DNA of 64,000 nucleotides, from contig JANYGZ010000085.1 in NCBI GenBank assembly GCA_025362235.1, forward strand, positions 34,829 to 98,828, given 5' to 3'. A program made the translations under genes and the position numbers. How positions within the stretch are numbered: position 1 is the stretch's first letter; every line of letters begins with the position of its first letter. This DNA is from Ferruginibacter sp. (lineage in GTDB: Bacteria; Bacteroidota; Bacteroidia; Chitinophagales; Chitinophagaceae). Below, one piece after another: positions 57,276-64,000 of the stretch. Under the pieces are notes generated by a model that worked only from the letters and a program-made list of their open reading frames with translations, was not told the origin of the DNA and made no database searches.

Positions 57276-57854
57276 TTATTTGGGGAATACCATCCGGTAA
57301 TCAACTTCTACTTTTCCTTTTGAAATATCACTTAATTTTCTTTTAAGCAAAGTTCTTTTAAGGGGCTTGATATGATCAATAAATAATTTGCCCACTATAT
57401 GATCGTATTCATGCAAAATAACTCTTGCCGTTATCCCATTAAATGTTTTGGTGTGAGGCACAAAGTTTTCATCCACATAATTTAGCATTACAGATTCTTT
57501 ACGGGAAACATCTTCTCGTATTTTAGGGATACTTAGGCAACCTTCTGTATAACTCCATTCTTCACCATACAGTTCTGCAATATGCGCATTTATAAAAACT
57601 CCTTTAAAACCGGGTTCATCCGGATAGTCATCTTCGTCATCTTCATCCATATTTCTAAATATCTGTTCGCTGTCAATCAAAAACAAGCGGATTTTTTTAT
57701 TTACTTGTGGTGCAGCAATACCAACACCGTTACTGGCATACATAGTTTCCCACATGTCCGCTATCAATTTTTGAAGGCCGGAATAATCAGCTTTTATTTC
57801 ATCGCAAACTTTTCTTAAAATTGGTGCACCGTATGCTACTATTGGTAAAATCAT
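57276..57854 (-). CDS. def: Peptide deformylase
   Basis: Removes formyl from nascent N-termini; 192 residues. The three metal motifs are present: GVGIAAPQ (residues 43-50), EGCLS (Cys106) and HEYDH (148-152). An acidic insertion (EDDEDDYPDEP, about 71-81) lies between strands, as in several Bacteroidota deformylases. It is 112 bp from ruvX. Confidence 0.95.
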   Translation of the reverse strand: MILPIVAYGAPILRKVCDEIKADYSGLQKLIADMWETMYASNGVGIAAPQVNKKIRLFLIDSEQIFRNMDEDDEDDYPDEPGFKGVFINAHIAELYGEEWSYTEGCLSIPKIREDVSRKESVMLNYVDENFVPHTKTFNGITARVILHEYDHIVGKLFIDHIKPLKRTLLKRKLSDISKGKVEVDYRMVFPK

Positions 57855-57987
57855 ATGCTATTTTGTAAAGGGTGCTATTTATTCTTTCTATTAATAAACA
57901 ACCATAAAAATTCTAATAGCACCAGCTGTGTTTTAGTTAGTAATTATTATTTATGCTTTTCACAAAGCAAAATTACAATTATTTATT

Positions 57988-58401
57988 TTATTGGATGGTT
58001 TGCAGGTACTCCTGTAATATAATGGTGGCTGCTATTATATCTACATTTCCTTTTATTCGGCGGTCTTTCTTTTTCATACCCATATCGAGCATGGCATCTT
58101 TTGCCATTTTTGATGTGTACCGTTCATCTACTGTTTTAAGTGGTATATGTGGAAACTCTTTTTGTAATTTCTTTATGGCAGATTGCACCAAAGGTGTACC
58201 ATGTGTATCACTTTCATCCCAGTTTTTGGGCAGGCCGATGATGATAAGTTCTACCACTTCTGTCAAAAAATATTTTTTAAGGTATGCTATCAACTCTTTT
58301 GAATCAATCGTAACAAGCCCGGTTGCTATAATCTGTAATGGATCGGTTACTGCCAACCCTGTTCTTTTTCCACCATAATCTATTGCCAGTATTCTTGCCA
58401 T
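57988..58401 (-). CDS. ruvX: RuvX/YqgF RNase H-fold nuclease
   Basis: A 137-residue YqgF-family protein (Holliday junction resolvase-like, also linked to 16S rRNA maturation). AIDYGGKRTGLAVTD at the N-terminus supplies the first acidic residue, VVELIIIGLPKNWD the middle and TVDERYTSKMAKDAM the second. Downstream of the prenyltransferase gene by eight bases. Confidence 0.9.
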   Translation of the reverse strand: MARILAIDYGGKRTGLAVTDPLQIIATGLVTIDSKELIAYLKKYFLTEVVELIIIGLPKNWDESDTHGTPLVQSAIKKLQKEFPHIPLKTVDERYTSKMAKDAMLDMGMKKKDRRIKGNVDIIAATIILQEYLQTIQ

Positions 58402-58409
58402 AGTGATTT

Positions 58410-59345
58410 TTAAATAACAGCATTACTGTGATGATGCAAAAAAATATCCAGTAAAACAAACACAGCAAACACAACAGAAGCAATACCATTGGCTGTCATA
58501 AAAGCAATATTTACTTTGCTAAGGTCATTAGGTTCTACAATAGAGTGCTGGTAAATTAACATGCCAATAAATACTGCAATGCCAATCCAATACCACCAAC
58601 CAAAATTTCCGTAAATACCTGCAAATACAACACAGGCGGCAGAAAAAACATGCAGCAGTTCAGACACCCGCAGCGCCTTTTTTTTACCCAGCCATGCAGG
58701 TATTGAATATAATTTTTGCCCCTGATCAAACTCTACATCCTGTAAAGCATAAATAATATCAAAACCACTTACCCAAAAAATAACTGCCATTGAAAACAGA
58801 ATAGGTAAAAAAGCAAAAGTACCGGTAACTGCCAAATAAGCGCCAATGGGCGCAAGACTTAAACCAACACCCAATACCAAATGGCAAAGTGGTGTAAAAC
58901 GTTTTGTATAACTGTAAAATAAAATAACAAACAAAGCCACCGGTGCTAATAAAAAACATATCCTGTTAATGAAATAAGTTGTAGCTATAAACAATAGGCA
59001 ATTGATGATTACAAAACGTAAGGCACTTTCTTTAGATATGATACCTGTAGGAATTTCACGGATAGCAGTACGAGGGTTCTTTGCGTCAAAGCTTCTATCC
59101 AGGTAGCGGTTAAAAGCCATGGCTGCGCTTCTTGCGAAAATCATACAAAAAATTACAAGAATAAATTTGATTAGCAAGTTCTGTATAGGCATAAAGATTT
59201 TGTCACTCCACCCAATCGTCATATTTAGGTTTTGCTGATTCGAAGTAATCCTTGTTGCTAAAAAAAATCCAATAATTGCAAAAGGCATTGCAAATATGGT
59301 ATGACTAAATTTTACTAAACTTAAATACTTCTTTATATTACTCAT
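58410..59345 (-). CDS. UbiA-family prenyltransferase
   Basis: A 311-residue polytopic membrane enzyme. The two Asp-rich prenyl-diphosphate sites are NRYLDRSFDAKNPRT and DIIYALQDVEFDQGQKLYSI. By neighbours and family it probably prenylates an aromatic ring in menaquinone synthesis (UbiA/MqnP-type), but substrate evidence is lacking. It probably forms an operon with ruvX. Confidence 0.88.
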   Translation of the reverse strand: MSNIKKYLSLVKFSHTIFAMPFAIIGFFLATRITSNQQNLNMTIGWSDKIFMPIQNLLIKFILVIFCMIFARSAAMAFNRYLDRSFDAKNPRTAIREIPTGIISKESALRFVIINCLLFIATTYFINRICFLLAPVALFVILFYSYTKRFTPLCHLVLGVGLSLAPIGAYLAVTGTFAFLPILFSMAVIFWVSGFDIIYALQDVEFDQGQKLYSIPAWLGKKKALRVSELLHVFSAACVVFAGIYGNFGWWYWIGIAVFIGMLIYQHSIVEPNDLSKVNIAFMTANGIASVVFAVFVLLDIFLHHHSNAVI

Positions 59346-59368
59346 TCAACTAAATATTAAATTCAAAA

Positions 59369-59932
59369 TTATAATTCCGTTACCAACCCTGTTTCAGAAG
59401 ATTGTGGCAAAACATTTCTGACAATCTCCCACAATACAACACCTGCTGCAGTCGCAATGTTCAGAGAGTGCTTCATCCCTAACTGTGGTATTTCAATACA
59501 ACCTGCACATTGTTGAATGGTGCTTTGCTCCACGCCAGTAACTTCATTACCAAAAATTACCGCCACTTTATCCCCGGTTTTATATTGCAATTTGTTCAAC
59601 ATTGTACTTCCCCGGGCCTGCTCTACTGCATATATTTTATACCCTGATTCCTGTAATTCTTGTATGGCCAAATTCGTATTATCAAAATGCTTCCATGTTA
59701 CTGTATCCTCTGCGCCAAGGGCAGTTTTTTTAATTTCCTTATGTGGCGGCGTACAGGTGTAACCACATATAAAAATGGCTTCCAGTAAAAAAGCATCGGC
59801 AGTCCTGAAAACACTACCTACATTATAAGCACTGCGTATATTTTCCAGTACAACAATAACCGCAATTTTTTCAGATTGCTTAAATTCATTTACCGTCAAC
59901 CGGTTCAGTTCCTCCATGCTCAGTTTTCTCAT
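59369..59932 (-). CDS. TrmH/SpoU-family RNA methyltransferase
   Basis: A 187-residue SPOUT methyltransferase. IAVIVVLENIRSAYNVGSVF RTADAF is motif 1, AVIFGNEVTGVEQ motif 2 and CIEIPQLGMKHSLNIATAAG motif 3 (the SAM knot). It lacks the N-terminal substrate domain, so it modifies either tRNA or rRNA; not decidable. Divergent from mutS; a TACTTTTG box lies at 59950-59957. Confidence 0.88.
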   Translation of the reverse strand: MRKLSMEELNRLTVNEFKQSEKIAVIVVLENIRSAYNVGSVFRTADAFLLEAIFICGYTCTPPHKEIKKTALGAEDTVTWKHFDNTNLAIQELQESGYKIYAVEQARGSTMLNKLQYKTGDKVAVIFGNEVTGVEQSTIQQCAGCIEIPQLGMKHSLNIATAAGVVLWEIVRNVLPQSSETGLVTEL

Positions 59933-59977
59933 CCAAAAAAAATTATTTGCAAAAGTAATTCACATTCAGCATAAACA

Positions 59978-60008
59978 TTGCCATAAACTAAGTAAAGCCC
60001 TATTTTTG
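59978..60008 (+). promoter_or_regulatory. mutS promoter
   Basis: TTG (59978-59980), 20 nt spacer, TATTTTTG (60001-60008), a full match to the Bacteroidota -33/-7 pattern. The leader would be about 35 nt. Confidence 0.65.
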
Positions 60009-60049
60009 CGCCTGTTATTCAAGTAAAGTAAATGGAATAATAAACAGGC

Positions 60050-62662
60050 ATGGCCAAAGCTATTACAGAAACACCACTTATGCAGCAACACAATGCCATC
60101 AAGGCCCGCTACCCTGATGCCATTTTGTTATTCAGGGTAGGTGATTTTTATGAAACCTTTGGGCAGGATGCCGTTACTACATCTGCTGTATTAGGCATTA
60201 CGTTAACCAAAAGAAATAATGGCGATGCCAATTCATCGCAATTGGCCGGCTTTCCTCATCATGCACTAGATACCTATTTGCACAAACTGGTAAAAGCCGG
60301 TTACAGGGTGGCTATCTGCGACCAGCTGGAAGACCCGAAACAGGCAAAGGGAATCGTAAAACGCGGCGTAACGGAACTGGTAACACCGGGCGTAGCCACC
60401 AATGATAAATTATTGGAACATAACAGTAATAATTTTTTAGCCGCCATTCATTTTGAAGAAAATAAAATTGGCATTGCTTTTTTAGACATCAGTACCGGTG
60501 AATTTTTTATTGCAGAAGGCGATAAAGAATATGCAGATAAATTATTGCAAAGCCTTAAACCTGCTGAAGTAATTTTTCAGCGCAACAGGCAAAAGTTTTT
60601 TAAAGAATATTTTGGCACTAAGTTTTTTACCTATGCCCTGGATGAATGGGTATTTGCAGAAGCATATGCCCAGGAAAGTTTATTAAAACATTTTGGCACT
60701 CACAGCCTTAAAGGATTTGGTATTGAAAGCTTGCACGAAGGCATTATTGCATCCGGTGCCATCCTGCATTATTTAAAAGATACAGAACACCCCAACCTGG
60801 GGCATATAACTTCCATACAACGTATCGACAGGGAAGAATATTTATGGATGGACCGTTTTACCATTCGTAATTTAGAATTGTTTGGCGGTGCAGACGGTAG
60901 TAATACTTTATTAAAGATATTGGATAATACGGTTAGCCCCATGGGTGCCCGTATGCTAAAACGCTGGATGGTGCTTCCATTGAACGACCTTACAAAAATT
61001 CAGGAAAGGCTGGACACGGTGGAATTTTTTATAAAAGAAACCGATATTAGAAATAAAATTACCCAACACGTAAAGCAGGCCGGCGATGTAGAAAGGTTGG
61101 TGAGTAAAGTGCCGCTGAAAAAAGTTAATCCGAGAGAAGTACTGCAAATTGCCAAAGGGTTGCAACAGGTACAGGCCATTAAAACTATCTGCAGCACCCT
61201 TACCAACGGCTACCTGCATAGGTTGGGAGATTCTTTAAACCCCTGCAATTTTATTGTTGATAAAATTGTTCGTGAAATCAATGAAAACCCTCCGGCACTT
61301 GCATCAAAAGGAAATATGATTGCCAGCGGTATTGATGAGGAACTGGATGCATTAAGAAAAATTTCCAGCGGAGGAAAAGAATACCTGATAGAGCTGCAAC
61401 AGAAAGAAGCATTGGCAACGGGCATCTCTTCTTTAAAAATAAGTTTCAACAATGTATTTGGTTATTATTTAGAAGTAACCAACCTGCATAAAACCAAAGT
61501 GCCTGATACCTGGATACGCAAACAAACGCTTGCCAATGCTGAGCGCTACATTACACCCGAGCTTAAAGAATACGAAGAAAAAATTATTGGTGCAGAAGAT
61601 AAAATTCTGCTGATAGAAATGCAACTCTTTGAAAAACTATTAAATGAGTTACAGGATTATATAGCGCCCATGCAGGTAAATGGGCATGTGATGGCAATAT
61701 TGGATTGTATAAGCTGTTTTGCAAATAATGCCCTTCAATTCAATTACAAAAAACCTACACTTAATAACAGCTATATTTTAGATATTAAAGACAGCCGGCA
61801 TCCTGTAATAGAACGGCACTTACCCGTTGGCGATAGTTACATAGCAAATGATATTTTTTTGGACCCAGCCACGCAACAGATTATTATTTTAACTGGCCCC
61901 AACATGAGCGGTAAAAGTGCTATCCTCAGGCAAACTGCCTTGATTACACTGATGGCCCATATAGGAAGTTTTGTGCCTGCAAGCGATGCAAAAATACCAT
62001 TGACAGATAAAATATTTACCAGGGTTGGCGCCAGTGATAATTTGAGTGGTGGCGAAAGTACGTTTATGGTTGAGATGAATGAAACTGCAAGTATCATCAA
62101 TAATATTACTTCCCGAAGCTTGATCTTACTTGATGAAATAGGGAGAGGTACTTCTACTTATGACGGCATTTCTATTGCATGGAGCATTGTAGAATATTTA
62201 CAAAAAAGTATCCACCAACCTAAAACATTATTTGCCACACATTACCATGAATTAAATGAGTTGGAAAATAAATTACCTGGAGTAAAAAATTACCATGTTA
62301 CCAATAAAGAAGTAGGCACCAAAATTATTTTTTTACGTAAACTGGCACCAGGTGGCAGTATACATAGTTTTGGTATTCATGTAGCACGCATGGCAGGCAT
62401 GCCGCCATTGCTCATTGACAGGGCCAATGAAGTTTTGGCGCAGTTAGAAAAAAGCAGGAATAACAGTGAAGATGGTCAAGCTAACAATCTTGGGCAAACA
62501 GTAAAAAATTTAAATAACCCCAAAATGCAATTGAGTATTTTTGATGCACACTCTGTTACTTTTGAAGAAATACGTTCATTGCTGAATGCAGTTGATATTA
62601 ACCGACTTACTCCTGTAGAAGCTTTATTAAAATTGCAGGAAATAAAAGCTAAAATAAAATAG
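60050..62662 (+). CDS. mutS: DNA mismatch repair protein MutS
   Basis: Mismatch-binding ATPase, 870 residues. The mismatch-recognition motif FRVGDFYETFGQDA is at about residue 28, the Walker A TGPNMSGKSA at about 615, then GASDNLSGGESTFMVEMNET, LLDEIGRGTSTYDG and FATHYHEL. The C-terminal part (LNAVDINRLTPVEALLKLQE) carries the tetramer/beta-clamp region. Full MutS1 length, intact. Confidence 0.97.
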   Translation: MAKAITETPLMQQHNAIKARYPDAILLFRVGDFYETFGQDAVTTSAVLGITLTKRNNGDANSSQLAGFPHHALDTYLHKLVKAGYRVAICDQLEDPKQAKGIVKRGVTELVTPGVATNDKLLEHNSNNFLAAIHFEENKIGIAFLDISTGEFFIAEGDKEYADKLLQSLKPAEVIFQRNRQKFFKEYFGTKFFTYALDEWVFAEAYAQESLLKHFGTHSLKGFGIESLHEGIIASGAILHYLKDTEHPNLGHITSIQRIDREEYLWMDRFTIRNLELFGGADGSNTLLKILDNTVSPMGARMLKRWMVLPLNDLTKIQERLDTVEFFIKETDIRNKITQHVKQAGDVERLVSKVPLKKVNPREVLQIAKGLQQVQAIKTICSTLTNGYLHRLGDSLNPCNFIVDKIVREINENPPALASKGNMIASGIDEELDALRKISSGGKEYLIELQQKEALATGISSLKISFNNVFGYYLEVTNLHKTKVPDTWIRKQTLANAERYITPELKEYEEKIIGAEDKILLIEMQLFEKLLNELQDYIAPMQVNGHVMAILDCISCFANNALQFNYKKPTLNNSYILDIKDSRHPVIERHLPVGDSYIANDIFLDPATQQIIILTGPNMSGKSAILRQTALITLMAHIGSFVPASDAKIPLTDKIFTRVGASDNLSGGESTFMVEMNETASIINNITSRSLILLDEIGRGTSTYDGISIAWSIVEYLQKSIHQPKTLFATHYHELNELENKLPGVKNYHVTNKEVGTKIIFLRKLAPGGSIHSFGIHVARMAGMPPLLIDRANEVLAQLEKSRNNSEDGQANNLGQTVKNLNNPKMQLSIFDAHSVTFEEIRSLLNAVDINRLTPVEALLKLQEIKAKIK

Positions 62663-62684
62663 TTGCTGTAGTTTTTCCAGCCTC

Positions 62685-63371
62685 TTATTTTTGATTGTTG
62701 TTTTTAGATAATTTAATAGCTCCCATCACAATAAGATATTGAGCAAGGCAATATGTAAACATGATAAAAAAACCGGGCTGTGGAATTGGTTGATAAAATT
62801 TGTTGATAGCCAGTAAACTGTCAGATACAACAAAACTTGCAGCGCCAGTAATAAAAAGCAACGCTATATTAAAACCAATTTTTTTAAACTGCCACAAAGC
62901 CATGCTGAGCATACATCCCAGCACCATCGCATATAGTGTAACAGGTATTTTAAGTTCGCCTAATGATGGATATAAAATGTACAATAAACCAAATACAAAT
63001 ATTACCACAGGCAACAACATCAATAATTTTTGTAGCGGTATTTCTTTAGACTTATTGGGAATTTTTGTAAAGTAAAGAATGTAAAAAATATGGCCCAGTA
63101 AAAAACTGGCCAATCCGAAAATAAAATATAAAGAGTTGCTGCTTTCAAACATCAGTAATATATCTCCTAACCAGCAAAACAGTAAACCAGTTACCATTAA
63201 CCTGTTACTATTTTCATTTGCATTACGGGTTTCATTTACAAACAAATATACCAGACAAGGTAATAGCAAAGGTTTTGCTATCCATTGCAATATGGTATAA
63301 TTAAACGTAGCGGCAATTATATCTGCAATGCAAAATATCCAGAAAAAGTAAATAATTATTTTGTTTTTCAT
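62685..63371 (-). CDS. YhhN-family (lysoplasmalogenase-like) membrane protein
   Basis: A 228-residue protein with about eight hydrophobic helices. LLFCWLGDILLMF and TGAASFVVSDSLLAINKF are the two conserved YhhN segments, with an Asp each in the membrane. Some family members hydrolyse lysoplasmalogen; in anaerobe-related or aerobic Bacteroidota the role is unproven. Convergent with mutS. Confidence 0.85.
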   Translation of the reverse strand: MKNKIIIYFFWIFCIADIIAATFNYTILQWIAKPLLLPCLVYLFVNETRNANENSNRLMVTGLLFCWLGDILLMFESSNSLYFIFGLASFLLGHIFYILYFTKIPNKSKEIPLQKLLMLLPVVIFVFGLLYILYPSLGELKIPVTLYAMVLGCMLSMALWQFKKIGFNIALLFITGAASFVVSDSLLAINKFYQPIPQPGFFIMFTYCLAQYLIVMGAIKLSKNNNQK

Positions 63372-63526
63372 CTATACAAGATATAATTAAAATCAACTGG
63401 TAAAAAATTTATACATCATATTATATTAAAATGATAAAAGAAATATTTTTTTTATTTTAAATGTTTTACACTTGTTAAATCAGTTTACCTGGCGTAGAAA
63501 AATATACTTGTAACGCTTGCTTTATT

Positions 63527-63534
63527 TAACTTTG
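63527..63534 (+). promoter_or_regulatory. -7 box before secreted protein gene
   Basis: TAACTTTG lies seven bases before the ATG at 63542, suggesting a leaderless or very short-leader message. A TTG at 63508 is only 16 nt away, shorter than ideal. Confidence 0.45.
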
Positions 63535-63541
63535 AAACTTA

Positions 63542-64000
63542 ATGATTAAAAATAAAATAGCAATTATTATATTACTCTGTTTCGCTGCAAGAAATGGATT
63601 TACTCAAACCTGCAATGCTCTTGGACAAAATCCGGGTTCTGCTTTTCCAGTTTGTGGAACGGCAACTTTCAGTATTGCTTCTGTTCCTATTTGTGGGAAT
63701 AGGCAGGTACCGGGCCCCTGCACTGCAGTTCCACTTACGGATAAAAATCCATTTTGGTATAAGTTTACCTGCTTTACATCTGGCACACTTGGTTTTGTAA
63801 TTACACCCAATACTTTGTCAGATGACTATGACTGGCAATTGTTTGATATTACCAATCACAATCCCGATGACGTATATACCAATGCCAGTCTTTTTGTAGC
63901 ATGCAACTGGTCTGGTGAAGGTGGTTTAACCGGAGCAAGCAGCGCCGGAACAGGATTAGCATTTTGCGACGGGTATGGTGTTCCAACATTCAGCAGCATG
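63542..64000 (+). CDS. Large secreted (gliding/T9SS-type) protein, N-terminal part
   Basis: The frame from the ATG at 63542 stays open to the right edge (153 codons). A signal peptide (IAIIILLCFAARNGFTQ) is followed by a Cys- and aromatic-rich domain (PFWYKFTCFTSGTLGF; DDYDWQLFDITNHNPDDVYT; SLFVACNWSGEGG) that I know from the N-termini of very large Bacteroidota surface proteins with T9SS type B sorting domains. The rest, including any sorting signal, lies outside the window. Confidence 0.75.
   Translation, partial: MIKNKIAIIILLCFAARNGFTQTCNALGQNPGSAFPVCGTATFSIASVPICGNRQVPGPCTAVPLTDKNPFWYKFTCFTSGTLGFVITPNTLSDDYDWQLFDITNHNPDDVYTNASLFVACNWSGEGGLTGASSAGTGLAFCDGYGVPTFSSM

Overview
The window is chromosomal DNA from a member of the Bacteroidota, most likely the Chitinophagales/Chitinophagaceae. 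The evidence is the low GC content, the TAnnTTTG-type -7 promoter boxes, start regions without Shine-Dalgarno sequences (rpsU is the exception), lipoproteins, OmpA with thrombospondin type 3 repeats, DUF6089-like barrel proteins, a gliding/T9SS-type giant secreted protein at the right edge, and the order tRNA-Thr, Tyr, Gly, Thr, tuf, tRNA-Trp, secE, nusG, rplKAJL, rpoBC. The genus is an inference; no rRNA gene is present.

Layout. 1-3,350: the 3' part of a GMC oxidoreductase, a small membrane protein and an ABC exporter that has lost its ATPase domain. 3,240-10,440: an accessory region. A 938-residue caspase-TPR-Sel1 membrane protein and a cytochrome c/FG-GAP lipoprotein lie between three same-strand copies of a decayed repeat that carries REP-like hairpins and a REP-associated-transposase-like tail. 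Around them are fragments of ORF6N, IS110-like and IS1182-like genes and a retropepsin gene pair. 11,380-25,700: the transcription/translation core on the minus strand (rpoC, rpoB, rplL, rplJ, rplA, rplK, nusG, secE, tRNA-Trp, tuf, four tRNAs and one broken tRNA). 25,800-34,000: hpf, a Xer recombinase, rpsU with a strong Shine-Dalgarno, riboflavin synthase, a glycosyltransferase, a methyltransferase, a YfhO-like membrane protein and HscA. 34,000-37,700: envelope genes (OmpA, RlpA-like, L,D-transpeptidase).

37,800-47,700 is an aromatic amino acid gene cluster on the minus strand: pheA, aminotransferase, tyrA, GNAT, DAHP synthase-chorismate mutase, aroB, aroA, a zeta-toxin-like pair, aroC and a thiamine-binding-type protein. 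Directly upstream of pheA I read an undocumented-looking transcription attenuator: a 24-codon ORF rich in Phe and Tyr codons, alternative pairing segments in the correct order, and an intrinsic terminator 40 nt before pheA. This is the strongest regulatory discovery candidate.

47,900-64,000: a small lipoprotein, a sigma-70 factor next to a protein that joins an anti-sigma-like cytoplasmic segment, a membrane span and a DegS-like serine protease, then mostly housekeeping genes (nucleotidyltransferase, PLP enzyme, lipB, rluD, def, ruvX, UbiA-type prenyltransferase, TrmH-type methylase, mutS, YhhN-type enzyme). The main novelty candidates are the pheA attenuator, the sigma/anti-sigma-protease pair, the repeat-bounded caspase cargo, a tRNA whose anticodon arm is replaced by a tetraloop hairpin, and the toxin-like pair inside the aro cluster.
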